Shown: positions 19,102 through 28,166 of the stretch, one piece after another
How the letters are laid out: every line of letters begins with the position of its first letter
How positions within the stretch are numbered: position 1 is the stretch's first letter
Origin: Nitrospinaceae bacterium
GTDB lineage: Bacteria > Nitrospinota > Nitrospinia > Nitrospinales > VA-1
Reading direction: 5' to 3'
NCBI GenBank assembly: GCA_029261595.1
Contig: JAJDAZ010000021.1
Span: forward strand, 1-41,184
Length of the DNA stretch: 41,184 nucleotides
The notes under the pieces: generated by a model
Told to the model about the DNA's origin: nothing
Databases searched by the model: none
What the model saw: only the letters and a program-made list of their open reading frames with translations
Made by a program: the position numbers and the translations under genes

Positions 19102-20004
19102 GTGAAATCCACCGGTGTTATGAGGCAATGGCAGGGAGCGGTGATCCTTCTTCTCCTGATCGGGGGAGGGGCGTTGGAGTTTTATGGGAAGGTTTTTGAA
19201 CGCGGCGTAGGGCACTACCTCAAATGGCAGAACCATAAACGACCTCAACTGGGCCGCATCTGGGAACGGGACCGTGAAGCCCTGGTTGCGCAGGCCAAGA
19301 TCAAGTCCATTCGATCGGGCCTGGATTCACAGCAAAATTCCGCCGAGTCTCTCGAAACATTCAATGAGTTGTTTGAGAAACTGGAACCCGCCTTTCCCCT
19401 TCTGGTCACCCGTAAAAAGTTTCTGGATTTATATTTCGACTTTCCCGGCCCCTGGTCCGAGCGAATCGTCTCCCCTTACGAGTTGCTGCAAATCGATGCG
19501 GATAATAACTGGGAGCGGGTTTTTCTAAAACGGTTCGGTCCCTGGATCACCATCGGTTTTCTCGATCTTCAGGGGGTCCCCATTCGGGAAATATTCCTGT
19601 CCGTGGATACCCTGTTTGAAGTGCAGTCGACGCGCACCATCAAACGCGGCAGTCTGGAGGAAATGGGATTTCAAAAAAATCGTATTTTTTCGAGGGACCA
19701 GGTGGTGTCGATTGTAGCCACGCTCGATCCTGAAACCCAAAAAGCCGTCTTTCCCGAACCTCGGTGGTTTCTTGGGAAAGATTATCACGTCACCCGCATC
19801 GGTGTTTCCGACCAAATATCCCAGTCTGAAAACCACATGGTCTTTGGCATCGAATACAACACCGATTATTATACCGGCGTCCTGCTGATATCCGTTCCTG
19901 TGGAAGTGGGGTACAACATGCTGTCACAAATCGAAAGAACCGATGGTGACGATTTTACCGATGAAATGGACACCCTGGCGATCCCCTCCGGAGAAACATT
20001 TTGA
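19102..20004 (+). CDS. Membrane-anchored envelope protein of unknown family
   Basis: About 300 residues with one N-terminal membrane helix (AVILLLLIGGGALEF) and a large domain that should lie in the periplasm. I recognise no family. Conserved-looking blocks include PFPLLVTRKKFLDLYFDFPG and GPWITIGFLDLQGVPIREIF. The start is uncertain: GTG at 19102 with a GAGAG upstream is preferred; a TTG at 19099 or ATG at 19120 is possible. The stop codon overlaps the start of the PBP gene, so the two are translationally coupled and this protein probably acts with that peptidoglycan synthase. Confidence 0.72.
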   Translation: MKSTGVMRQWQGAVILLLLIGGGALEFYGKVFERGVGHYLKWQNHKRPQLGRIWERDREALVAQAKIKSIRSGLDSQQNSAESLETFNELFEKLEPAFPLLVTRKKFLDLYFDFPGPWSERIVSPYELLQIDADNNWERVFLKRFGPWITIGFLDLQGVPIREIFLSVDTLFEVQSTRTIKRGSLEEMGFQKNRIFSRDQVVSIVATLDPETQKAVFPEPRWFLGKDYHVTRIGVSDQISQSENHMVFGIEYNTDYYTGVLLISVPVEVGYNMLSQIERTDGDDFTDEMDTLAIPSGETF

Positions 20005-22043
20005 CGACCCGCCGTCTTTGGATAGAAAAACTCTACTTCTTTATATTTGGCGTTTTCCTGTTAGCGGTGATTACCGGGCTGGGAGTTTATTTTGTCCTCA
20101 GCAAAGACCTTCCTCAGCTTCCCGACAACCTGGCAAACATCAACCTGAGTTTGCCTACGGAAATCTATTCTTCGGACGGAGACCGGATCAAAGTCCTGGG
20201 TGAACGACGGCCTGTTTCCATTGAGGATATTTCTCCAAATTTCTTGAACGCCATTATTTCCGTTGAAGATTCTCATTTTTACGAGCACCAGGGGTTGGAC
20301 CATATTGGCCTGGCACGGGCTTTTTATATGAACTTCCGGGCCAAGCGCGTGGTTCAGGGCGGTAGCACCATCACCCAGCAATTGTCCAAAAACCTGTTTT
20401 TTTCTTTCGAGAGAAACTTCGTCCGCAAAATCAAGGAACTATTGGTAGCCCTGCAACTGGAGGCCACGTTCACCAAGGAACAGATTCTGGAGGCCTACAG
20501 CAACCAGATTTATTTTGGCAGTGGCGCCTACGGGGTGGAGGAGGCTGCCGATATTTACTTTGGCAAACGCGCAAAAGACCTGACCCTCCTTCAGGGGGCG
20601 TTGCTTGCGGGTCTGCCCAATTCTCCAAATAATGCCAATCCCTTCTATAATCTGGATCGGGCCTTGAGCCGGGCGAGCTTCATATTAAAGCGAATGGTGC
20701 AGGAGGGGTTTATCACCGGGAGTGAAAAGGAAGAAGCCCAGCTTTCCAGCCTGGAACTTTTGACGCCAAAAAATTATTCCAACCCCAATCACTATTTTAT
20801 CGATTTTGTCATCCGTAAGTTAGAAAAAGACTATGGCAAGGAATTCGTTCATTTCGGCGGCTTGAAAATATACACCACCCTGGATAGCCGACAGCAATCA
20901 CTGGCGAAGAAAGCCGCCATCTCGCATCTCGAAGCCCTGGAAGGGGAGATGAGTGCGCGGGAGTCCAAGGAGCCATTGCAGGTGGCGTTGGTTTCCGTGG
21001 AAAATAAGAGTGGGGCGGTACGCGCCATGTTGGGCGGAAAAAACTATTCTCACAGCCAGTTCAACCGGGCTCTTTCCAACAATCGGCTTCCAGGGTCTTC
21101 CTTCAAGCCGTTTGTTTACTTGACGGCAATGATGGAACTGGGCTTCTCCCCCGCCACCGTGGTGACAGATGAGCCGGTTGTCATAGATATCCCTGGCGCG
21201 CAACCCTGGGAACCGCAGAATTTTGGCGAAAAGTTTGCGGGAGATATCATCCTCAAAAAGGCCCTGATGAAATCCCTGAATGTCGTGTCTGCGAAACTCA
21301 TGAAGGAGGTCGGGCCGGAAAAAGTGATCGAAACCGCGCGCCGGTTCGGCATTAAAAGCCCTTTGGGCAAGAATTATTCCCTGGCACTTGGAACGTCGGG
21401 GGTTTCTCCTTTGGAAATGGCGTCGGCCTACAGTGTTTTTGCCAATCTCGGAATTTATAATGAACCGTATTTTATCGAGAAGATAGAGGATTTTCACGGC
21501 AATCAGCTCTATGAACATTTTTATCAGGGCATCCAGCGATTTCCGCAGAAGGTGATTTATCCCCTGCTGGACATGATGAAGGGCGTTGTGGATGCAGGCA
21601 CCGCCCGCGGAATTCGCCGTATGGGGTTTAAGCACCCCGCCGCTGGAAAGACGGGAACCACCAACGACTTTAAAGACGCCTGGTTCAACGGGACGACGAA
21701 AGATAATTCCGTTTCCGTGTGGGTCGGTTACGACAATAACGAATCCATGATGGACAAAAGAGGCCGGGGATTGACCGGAGGCAGAGCCGCCGCACCGATC
21801 TGGGTGTTTTTCCTGCAAAAAGTTTTGCAGGGAAAAAACAAGGTCAAGTTTCCGGTGCCGGCGGGAATCAAGTTTGAGACAGTGGATGTCCGCACCGGGC
21901 GACTGGTCAACGAAATCACTCTTGAAAAAATGAGTGTCGCGGTGAAAGAAGAGTTGGACCTCAGCCCCTTGCCGGAATTGCCCGAATCGGAAGATGAGTT
22001 TTCGGCCTCACCGGACTTGTTTTCCATTCCGGAGAATCAATGA
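20001..22043 (+). CDS. Class A penicillin-binding protein (PBP1A type)
   Basis: Bifunctional peptidoglycan synthase of the inner membrane: glycosyltransferase plus transpeptidase. A single N-terminal membrane helix (residues 11-33) is followed by the GT51 domain with catalytic E89 (SVEDSHFYEHQG), GGSTITQQLSKN and the EAYSNQIYFGSGAYGVEEAA segment. The transpeptidase domain has the serine motif SSFK (S366-K369), SLN (425-427) and KTG (550-552). The 680 residues lack the OB insert of the longer PBP encoded at 34337-36745. The TTG start at 20001 overlaps the preceding stop (TTGA), with GGAG eight bases upstream. The stop overlaps the next start (ATGA). Both overlaps indicate one tightly coupled operon. 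Confidence 0.95.
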   Translation: MTTRRLWIEKLYFFIFGVFLLAVITGLGVYFVLSKDLPQLPDNLANINLSLPTEIYSSDGDRIKVLGERRPVSIEDISPNFLNAIISVEDSHFYEHQGLDHIGLARAFYMNFRAKRVVQGGSTITQQLSKNLFFSFERNFVRKIKELLVALQLEATFTKEQILEAYSNQIYFGSGAYGVEEAADIYFGKRAKDLTLLQGALLAGLPNSPNNANPFYNLDRALSRASFILKRMVQEGFITGSEKEEAQLSSLELLTPKNYSNPNHYFIDFVIRKLEKDYGKEFVHFGGLKIYTTLDSRQQSLAKKAAISHLEALEGEMSARESKEPLQVALVSVENKSGAVRAMLGGKNYSHSQFNRALSNNRLPGSSFKPFVYLTAMMELGFSPATVVTDEPVVIDIPGAQPWEPQNFGEKFAGDIILKKALMKSLNVVSAKLMKEVGPEKVIETARRFGIKSPLGKNYSLALGTSGVSPLEMASAYSVFANLGIYNEPYFIEKIEDFHGNQLYEHFYQGIQRFPQKVIYPLLDMMKGVVDAGTARGIRRMGFKHPAAGKTGTTNDFKDAWFNGTTKDNSVSVWVGYDNNESMMDKRGRGLTGGRAAAPIWVFFLQKVLQGKNKVKFPVPAGIKFETVDVRTGRLVNEITLEKMSVAVKEELDLSPLPELPESEDEFSASPDLFSIPENQ

Positions 22044-23602
22044 TCATGTTTCAAACCGTTAAATATTTTTTGGTCCGGACCGGAGTTTCGCTGTTTCTTT
22101 TACTGGTGCTTGGTTTTTTTGCACTATATGTGGTCCACGAAATCGCTCTTCCCCAGACGGCGTTTGACGACGCCATGATCCAATGGGCGCTCCTTTTTAT
22201 TTGCGTGTTTATGGGGTTCTTCGCCTATGGCCAGATCGGCGATCAACAGTTTTTGAATGCGTTTCACGCCTTAAAAGATGTCGGTCCTCTATACGACAAA
22301 AAAGAGGTTGTCGGTAAATTTGAGAATCTTCTTCGCTTCACGGAGTCCGCCTATTTTCTTCCTGGCCCGGCCCGGCGTTTCCGGGGGTTGGTGGTCCGCA
22401 AATATGCGGATTATCTTTTATCCATCGGGAGGGAAGAACCCGAAGCCATCAAAATTTATTTGAAAGCGTTTTTGCAAAACCCGGAAAATTCCAAGTTTCG
22501 CGCGCCCCTGCTTTCCATCCTCGATCAGGGCGGGGACTTGTCTGAGAATGAAATCGATTTATTGCTGGTGATGGTGCGGGCGGAGGATTTTAAAGATGCT
22601 TATATCGTCAATCATCTCGCCGCTATTTTTCTGCGCAAAAAAAAGCTGACCGGAAAAACCGAACCGGTATTGTTGTATGCCGTGGAAAATCAATCAAGCG
22701 ACGCCACAGAAATTTTAAAATTCGTCGTCCCCATTTTACTGGAAAACCACCGGGCGGACATTTTCGCCCTGCGATTTTATCTACAGGCCCTGCCGCTGAA
22801 CCCTGAAGGAGAGGATGAAATTCGGGAAATTCTTGGCAAGAGCTATTGCGAAGGACACTTTGAAGGCATAGACCCGGTATTGCATGATAAGTGCGGGCAT
22901 GTCTTCTCCTCGCTGGAACCCAACCAGCAGGCAGAAATCAGAGAGGCGGTAGAAGGTCGGCGAATTTCCGGACGTTTGAAAAAAGTCAACCTGTTCAACC
23001 GTGAAGACAAACAGGATATCGGCCGCTTGAAAGTTCGTTTCGGAATAGAAAAGACCCTGACCCAGAAACTTTTTGACGGGATTTTGTGGATCGGGCGTCT
23101 CCTCCAAGGGCTGGGAAGAAATATTTTTTTCAAGATCATTGACGGATTGATCCTTTTCGGCAAGGCTCGGCTCTGGGTGAAGCTGGTATCCGTTCCCTTG
23201 CTGGGTCTTTTGATTTTAGCGGGGCTGGGGCTGATGGAATGGAAAGCCACTAAAGAGGAGGCTGTTGCAGACAAAAAACCGCAGGTGAAGGCGGTGGCAC
23301 CGCCGACCAAGCCAGTAGCGACCAAGCCCAAAAAAGAGCATTTCATACAGATTGGCGCGGTCACTTCGTCCAAGCAGGCCAATCAGTTTATAAAATCCCT
23401 GAAGAAGAAAGGCGTGACAAAGGCGATCATCATTAAATCGGCGCGGCAGTCGGGGGGAAGCTGGTATAAAATCCGCGTGGGGGCTTTTGACCAAAAGAGC
23501 GAAGCCCTTAAAATGGCCAAACGATTGATGGATGACAAATTGATAAAAAACTACTTTGTCGTATCAAAACCCAAAGGTTTGGGCGAAAAAAAGGACAGTT
23601 AA
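22040..23602 (+). CDS. Membrane protein with C-terminal SPOR domain
   Basis: A 520-residue protein with two N-terminal membrane helices (about residues 8-33 and 48-63), a long helical, repeat-like middle region (residues 90-310) and a third membrane helix near 383-403 (VPLLGLLILAGLGL). A Lys/Pro-rich linker leads to a SPOR domain (about 434-508; HFIQIGAVTSSKQANQFIKS, then WYKIRVGAFDQKSEALKMA). SPOR domains bind glycan strands stripped of stem peptides, typically at division sites. The start overlaps the PBP stop by four bases with GGAG upstream. It is likely to guide or sense the product of the PBP encoded in the same operon. The middle region is unrecognised. Confidence 0.85.
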   Translation: MIMFQTVKYFLVRTGVSLFLLLVLGFFALYVVHEIALPQTAFDDAMIQWALLFICVFMGFFAYGQIGDQQFLNAFHALKDVGPLYDKKEVVGKFENLLRFTESAYFLPGPARRFRGLVVRKYADYLLSIGREEPEAIKIYLKAFLQNPENSKFRAPLLSILDQGGDLSENEIDLLLVMVRAEDFKDAYIVNHLAAIFLRKKKLTGKTEPVLLYAVENQSSDATEILKFVVPILLENHRADIFALRFYLQALPLNPEGEDEIREILGKSYCEGHFEGIDPVLHDKCGHVFSSLEPNQQAEIREAVEGRRISGRLKKVNLFNREDKQDIGRLKVRFGIEKTLTQKLFDGILWIGRLLQGLGRNIFFKIIDGLILFGKARLWVKLVSVPLLGLLILAGLGLMEWKATKEEAVADKKPQVKAVAPPTKPVATKPKKEHFIQIGAVTSSKQANQFIKSLKKKGVTKAIIIKSARQSGGSWYKIRVGAFDQKSEALKMAKRLMDDKLIKNYFVVSKPKGLGEKKDS

Positions 23603-23619
23603 TGTGGAAGGGAGTGACC

Positions 23620-24094
23620 CCCCCCCTCTTAAATTTTATGAATTCGGGCTGTTAATAGCTACATTTTGCTCTTGAACCAGCAGGCTGCCCAGCAAACTGC
23701 TGACTTGCTCATTCGTTCCATGGGCGAAAACCCGCTCAATCCGGGATTTATATTCCTCAAATATTTTCCGGTTGATGGGCTCATTCTTTCGGCACACTTC
23801 ATAATGAACCACCGAGATGCATTTGGAGATCACCTTTTTCTGAAAACTATCTCCATTTGTTAGAATGTATTCTAAATTTTGTTTGACCTCATCGTCATTC
23901 ATGGTTCCCTCCCATCGATTTCAACAGATGATAAGTTTTTTGGAATTTTTTTGGGGCAACGAACGGTAAGTCCAGAAATTCTGCTTGTTTCTTTAAAATA
24001 CACGCCAATTATTGCTGGTTTTTTGATTTCCCCAGAGGAGATAAGTCACATTTTTTTGTGACCGGAATGACTCTCCGCCTCCCCCCCTCTTAAA
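23620..24094. repeat. 14-bp direct repeat flanking a small gene
   Basis: CCCCCCCTCTTAAA occurs at 23620-23633 and again at 24081-24094, in the same orientation. Between them lie only the 88-residue gene and about 180 bases of A+T-rich non-coding DNA. On the minus strand each copy sits at the 3' end of a gene. Confidence 0.5.
23636..23902 (-). CDS. Hypothetical protein, 88 residues
   Basis: A small helical protein of unknown family (DEVKQNLEYILTNGDSFQKK; ISVVHYEVCRKNEPINRKIF). It has two cysteines and no signal peptide. The start has GGGAGGGAA ending two bases before the ATG. It is A+T-rich compared with the operons on both sides and is framed by a 14-bp direct repeat, which raises the possibility that it came in as an insertion. 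The 187 bases upstream of it show nothing further. Confidence 0.6.
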   Translation of the reverse strand: MNDDEVKQNLEYILTNGDSFQKKVISKCISVVHYEVCRKNEPINRKIFEEYKSRIERVFAHGTNEQVSSLLGSLLVQEQNVAINSPNS

Positions 24095-24437
24095 GAATTT
24101 CCAGCACCTTCTCCGGCGGACGGCCGAGGGCGGCTTTTCCGTTGGCAAGCACAATGGGGCGTTCAATCAGAATAGGATGCTTAACCATGAAGCCGATCAG
24201 GTCGTCATTGGATAAGGCCGGGTTGTCCAGATCGCATTCGGCATAGATGTCTTCTTTCCTACGCATCAGATCACGAGGGACCATTCCAAGCTGGGCGAGA
24301 ATCTCTTTAAGTTTATCTGCTGAAGGCGGGGTCTTGAGATATTCGACGATGGTCGGTGCGACGCCGGTCTTTTCGAGCAATTCAAGAGTCTGGCGGGATT
24401 TTGAACATCTGGGATTGTGATAAATCGTTACGGACAT
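24090..24437 (-). CDS. arsC: Arsenate reductase, glutaredoxin-coupled ArsC/Spx-fold type
   Basis: Reduces arsenate to arsenite using glutathione/glutaredoxin in the E. coli plasmid enzyme type. From the ATG at 24437 (AAGGA seven bases upstream) it is 115 residues, close to the family length. The N-terminal active site is IYHNPRCSKSRQTLELLE with the catalytic Cys at residue 10. The arginines that bind arsenate are represented in PILIERPIV and AALGRPPEKVL. A frame extending upstream to 24581 overlaps the methyltransferase gene and is not needed. Related YffB/Spx-fold proteins share this fold, but the retained arginines favour arsenate reductase. No arsenite pump or ArsR regulator is adjacent. 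Confidence 0.88.
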   Translation of the reverse strand: MSVTIYHNPRCSKSRQTLELLEKTGVAPTIVEYLKTPPSADKLKEILAQLGMVPRDLMRRKEDIYAECDLDNPALSNDDLIGFMVKHPILIERPIVLANGKAALGRPPEKVLEIL

Positions 24438-24456
24438 GATTGGATCCTTCATTAAG

Positions 24457-25053
24457 TTATTTAACCCCTTCAATCGCTTTGACGATATCCAGGTAGACAT
24501 TTTTTTCCGATTCCACGGTGAAACCCGCTTTCTGAGCATTCGCAACCGTATCCCGGTCGAGGTGAGTCCCCTCCAGAGCATTGGTGAACAGAGACATGAA
24601 TTTCAGGCTCAGCCCATAGATAATGTTGTTGCTCATGACGTGCTCGAACATCAATAATTTTCCTCCCGGTTTCAGGACCCGGCGGCATTCCTTCAACCCG
24701 GCGACGGGATGGGGGACGGTGCAAAAAACGCATACCGTGACTACCGTGTCGAATGTGTTGTCGGAAAAGGCCAGAGACTCTGCGTTCATCAGGCAGAACC
24801 GGATTTTACCAGGATATTGCCTGCCCCGCCAGCGGGCGCGTTCCAGCATTTTTGGGCTGAGGTCGATGCCGGTGATGTCGAGACCGGGCGGGAAATTTAT
24901 GATTTCCATTCCCGTCCCGACCCCGACATGCAGGACTTTGCCGCGCATGTGACTGAAGTGATCTTTTTGCGCAGGACCCCATCGGCGCATGTCTCCCTTG
25001 CGAAAAAAATCGAAAGTTTTAGCGACCCGGTCGTAATTTTTTGATTGGCCCAT
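24457..25053 (-). CDS. Class I SAM-dependent methyltransferase
   Basis: A 198-residue methyltransferase of the UbiE/Methyltransf_11 type. Motif I is VLHVGVGTGMEI near residue 40, the acidic loop is ITGIDLSPKMLERAR, motif II region is SLAFSDNTFDTVVTVCVFC and a post-motif RRVLKPGGKLLMFEHV closes the fold. The substrate cannot be told; relatives act on quinones, phospholipids and small molecules. It lies three bases after the small membrane-protein gene and 19 bases before arsC. It does not show the three spaced cysteines of the arsenite methyltransferase ArsM, so an arsenic role is not supported. Confidence 0.87.
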   Translation of the reverse strand: MGQSKNYDRVAKTFDFFRKGDMRRWGPAQKDHFSHMRGKVLHVGVGTGMEIINFPPGLDITGIDLSPKMLERARWRGRQYPGKIRFCLMNAESLAFSDNTFDTVVTVCVFCTVPHPVAGLKECRRVLKPGGKLLMFEHVMSNNIIYGLSLKFMSLFTNALEGTHLDRDTVANAQKAGFTVESEKNVYLDIVKAIEGVK

Positions 25054-25056
25054 GAG

Positions 25057-25407
25057 TTATGGCTGGCGCGTCAGATTTTTGTTGGAAAAATAGATGGCCA
25101 CCGATATCCCCAACCCTGTTGCGGCCCCCATGACAGATAACATGCCGGCAAGGACATATCCGGTCATCATGCCGCTTAACATGCCCACGGTCATGGCGAT
25201 GATGCTCAACGGGATCATGACCTCGAACGCGCCGAAAAAAGGCGCCAGCAGAATCAGCAGAATAAATTTCAGACCCATGCCAATGCCGCCGCCCACGGCC
25301 ATCGCCAAAAACATATTCCAGTGAGCGGGGATGATCTGGCTGACCGCAAAAGCTATAATGGTTCCCGAACCTGCTCCGATGAGTGCGTCAATTATTTTAA
25401 AATTCAT
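25057..25407 (-). CDS. Small glycine/methionine-rich membrane protein
   Basis: A 116-residue integral membrane protein with about four hydrophobic segments rich in Gly, Met and Ala (for example IGAGSGTIIAFAVSQIIP and GMLSGMMTGYVLAGMLSVMG). I recognise no family. It begins the minus-strand group that continues with the methyltransferase (three-base gap) and arsC, so the three are likely co-transcribed. It diverges from pgi across a short promoter region. Confidence 0.65.
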   Translation of the reverse strand: MNFKIIDALIGAGSGTIIAFAVSQIIPAHWNMFLAMAVGGGIGMGLKFILLILLAPFFGAFEVMIPLSIIAMTVGMLSGMMTGYVLAGMLSVMGAATGLGISVAIYFSNKNLTRQP

Positions 25408-25420
25408 GGGAATCAGGATG

Positions 25421-25426
25421 TATAAT
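25421..25426 (+). promoter_or_regulatory. Possible -10 element for pgi
   Basis: A perfect TATAAT lies 65 bases before the preferred pgi start, between the two divergent operons. No good -35 box is found 17 bases upstream. It overlaps an in-frame ATG at 25425, which speaks against that codon as the pgi start. Confidence 0.4.
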
Positions 25427-25490
25427 GACCGCTAAATTGTCAATGGATTTTCCCCCCTCTATTCGCCTGAATCCTGGAAAGGAATCGTTA

Positions 25491-26816
25491 ATGACCTCGC
25501 TTGATCTCGATTACCAAAACATAAAACCATTTCTGACCGACGCGGACATTCAAGGCCTGCAACCTGACATCGATCGATTGCATCAGGCTCTGGAACAGGG
25601 GACAGGGAAGGGCGCTGACTACCTGGGCTGGCTGAATTTATCCTCCAATACTGCAGCCGATCAGTTGGGTGCGATCGAGCAGTCCGCGAAACGACTCCGG
25701 GACCATTGCGATGTGTTCGTCAGCATCGGCATTGGCGGGTCGTATCTTGGGGCACGGGCGGCGATCTCTTTTTTGAATCACACTTTCTCAAACCAGTTGT
25801 CGAAAGCAGGTCAGGGTTCTCCAGAGATTCATTTTGCCGGTCATAACCTCAATTCCGATTATCATGCGGATCTGTTCGACTTGATCGCCGAACGGGACGT
25901 TTGCCTGAATGTCATCTCGAAATCAGGAACCACCACCGAACCCGCCGTGGCGTTTCGTCTGCTGAAAGACAGGCTGGAAAAAAAATATGGCAAGGCGGAA
26001 GCTAGAAAACGCATCGTCGTCACCACCGATCAGTCCAAAGGCGCGTTGAAAACCCTGGCCGATGAAGAGGGCTACACCACCTTCGTGATACCGGACGACG
26101 TGGGCGGGCGATATTCCGTGTTGACGCCTGTCGGTCTGCTGCCGATTGCGATGGCAGGTGTCGATATTCGCGCTTTGATGGCAGGGGCTAAAGCGGGCGA
26201 GGAGGTTTGCAAGGCGCATTCGGGACTGGATAAAAATTTATCTTATCTTTATGCCGCCATCCGTCATCTCCTGTATACCAAGGGCAAGACGCTGGAAGTA
26301 TTAGCATCGTTTCATCCTTCTCTGACCTATGTTCTGGAGTGGTGGAAGCAGTTGGCTGGGGAAAGTGAAGGCAAGGAGTTTAAGGGTATTTTCCCGGCCT
26401 CGGTCGAGTACACCACCGATCTGCATTCGATGGGGCAATGGGTGCAGGAGGGCAACCGGATTTTGTTCGAGACCTTCCTTCTGGTGGCCAAGTCGCGCCG
26501 GCAGTTGACCATCCCCGCCTTTGACAACGACGGCGATGGGTTGAATTATCTGGCAGGAAAAACACTGGATTTCGTCAACGACAAGGCTTACAAAGGAACG
26601 GCGATGGCGCATAAGGAAGGCGAGGTCCCCAATATGACGATCACCGTCAAGGATCGGTCCCCGGAATCGCTCGGGCAATTGTTTTATTTTTTCGAACGCG
26701 CCATTGCCATGACGGGCTACCTGATGGATGTGAATCCCTTCGATCAGCCGGGGGTGGAATTTTATAAAAAAAATATGTTCATGCTATTGAATAAACCGGG
26801 ATACGGGAAAGGATAA
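25491..26816 (+). CDS. pgi: Glucose-6-phosphate isomerase
   Basis: Interconverts glucose 6-phosphate and fructose 6-phosphate. The 441 residues from the ATG at 25491 (AAAGGAA eight bases upstream) match the short bacterial form of about 450. Family blocks present are VSIGIGGSYLGARAAISFL, VISKSGTTTEPAVAF (sugar-phosphate site), DDVGGRYSVLTPVGLLPIA, GQWVQEGNRILFET (catalytic Glu region) and SLGQLFYFFERAIAMTGYL. The in-frame ATG at 25425 would add 22 residues but overlaps the predicted -10. The transaldolase gene begins four bases after the stop, so the two form one transcript. Confidence 0.96.
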   Translation: MTSLDLDYQNIKPFLTDADIQGLQPDIDRLHQALEQGTGKGADYLGWLNLSSNTAADQLGAIEQSAKRLRDHCDVFVSIGIGGSYLGARAAISFLNHTFSNQLSKAGQGSPEIHFAGHNLNSDYHADLFDLIAERDVCLNVISKSGTTTEPAVAFRLLKDRLEKKYGKAEARKRIVVTTDQSKGALKTLADEEGYTTFVIPDDVGGRYSVLTPVGLLPIAMAGVDIRALMAGAKAGEEVCKAHSGLDKNLSYLYAAIRHLLYTKGKTLEVLASFHPSLTYVLEWWKQLAGESEGKEFKGIFPASVEYTTDLHSMGQWVQEGNRILFETFLLVAKSRRQLTIPAFDNDGDGLNYLAGKTLDFVNDKAYKGTAMAHKEGEVPNMTITVKDRSPESLGQLFYFFERAIAMTGYLMDVNPFDQPGVEFYKKNMFMLLNKPGYGKG

Positions 26817-26820
26817 TTTG

Positions 26821-28062
26821 ATGTCAACTGTCAGTCAAAAACTGGATGACTTGATGCACCAACTGGCTTATGAGGAGATTGTCGGCGATAAGCCTGCCTC
26901 TGAAAGCAATGAATTGCTGGAAAAACTGACTTCTCTGGGAAGCGAATTGTGGATTGACACGGGGGATCTGGAAAAAGCCCAATCCATCTGGAAAAGTGAG
27001 CTGGCCGCACTGACCACCAACAACACGCTGGCCAATCAGGTGGTACAAAGCGGGGTCATGGATGAAACCATCCGCGATACGGTCAAAAAACTGAAAATTG
27101 TGGGAGCGAAACTGAATGATGAGGAAATGGTCACGGAAATAGGTTTCGTCATCAACTGCAAAATCGCTCTCCGGCTGGTGCAGGCCTTCAAGGTGAAGGT
27201 GAGCGTGGAACTTCATCCCGCCATGTCGAGAGACATTGAAAAAACATTGGCCTACGCCAGAAGGTATTACAAAGTATGCCCGGAAAAATTCATCATCAAG
27301 ATACCCCTGACCCCGGAAGGGTTTCTAGCGGTCCGAACCCTGCGCAAGGAAGGGATGCCGATCAACTTCACCCTGGGGTTTTCGGCGCGGCAGAATTATC
27401 TGGCGGCACGGTTGTCCAACCCGACTTACGTCAATGTATTTTTAGGGCGGCTCAATCAGGTGGTGAGTGACAACGGGCTAGGAAGTGGCGACATGGTGGG
27501 TGAGAAAGTGACCCTGGCGACTCAGGGAGCGCTGTGGGATCACCGAACCGAAGACCCCGACGTGACCACGCGATTGATCGGCGCCAGCATCCGAAATGGG
27601 GCTCAGGTGGCCGCTCTCGCAGGATTGGATGTGTTGACCATTCCGCCCGCCGCGATGGAGGATTTTCTGCAAACGGGAGGTTCCATGGAATTAAAATCCC
27701 ATGTTTCCGATGACATTAAGCCGGGCATCGATGCAGGCAATCCTGCCGCTTCGCGATTCGATGCGTTATGGGACATACCCGATTCCTTCAAGAGCTTTGT
27801 CGATGCGTTATTGGGTCAGGAAGGATTGGACCAGATGACCGGAGATGGCTTGAGAGCTTTTTGCGCTGAGAATAAAAGCGACCTGTTTCATCCATTTTCC
27901 GAAGCAGAATTCAACACCATCACCGAGCACGGGAAAATACCCCGTCTTAAGGAATGGCCCGATACCATCGCTTTAGATGACCTGATGACCCAGTCGGCGT
28001 TACAATCGTTTGCCAAGGACCAGAAGGCTCTGGACGAAAGAATCCGGTCTTTTATTGAATAG
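26821..28062 (+). CDS. tal: Transaldolase
   Basis: Moves a dihydroxyacetone unit between sugar phosphates in the non-oxidative pentose phosphate pathway. The fold is an alpha/beta barrel with a Schiff-base lysine, here the second Lys of FIIKIPLTPEG. Other blocks are ALTTNNTLANQVV near residue 60, GMPINFTLGFSARQNYLAA and the barrel end VAALAGLDVLTIPP. The length of 413 residues is longer than E. coli TalB (about 317) and resembles the long forms linked or fused to glucose-6-phosphate isomerase. Here pgi and this gene are separate but only four bases apart. The ATG at 26821 has AAAGGA about eight bases upstream. Confidence 0.93.
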   Translation: MSTVSQKLDDLMHQLAYEEIVGDKPASESNELLEKLTSLGSELWIDTGDLEKAQSIWKSELAALTTNNTLANQVVQSGVMDETIRDTVKKLKIVGAKLNDEEMVTEIGFVINCKIALRLVQAFKVKVSVELHPAMSRDIEKTLAYARRYYKVCPEKFIIKIPLTPEGFLAVRTLRKEGMPINFTLGFSARQNYLAARLSNPTYVNVFLGRLNQVVSDNGLGSGDMVGEKVTLATQGALWDHRTEDPDVTTRLIGASIRNGAQVAALAGLDVLTIPPAAMEDFLQTGGSMELKSHVSDDIKPGIDAGNPAASRFDALWDIPDSFKSFVDALLGQEGLDQMTGDGLRAFCAENKSDLFHPFSEAEFNTITEHGKIPRLKEWPDTIALDDLMTQSALQSFAKDQKALDERIRSFIE

Positions 28063-28166
28063 CGGTTGGCAATCCTTTTTCAGGGAGACCTTTGTAAAAG
28101 TCTTTAACCCTCTCATCCCAGCCTGTCACACTATGTGTGCTCCCCAGGGGGGAGAAGGGGTTTCTT

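Noticed and set aside
24438..24581. N-terminal extension of the arsenate reductase
   Set aside because: It lies inside the methyltransferase gene in another frame, has no family match, and the ATG at 24437 has a proper ribosome site.
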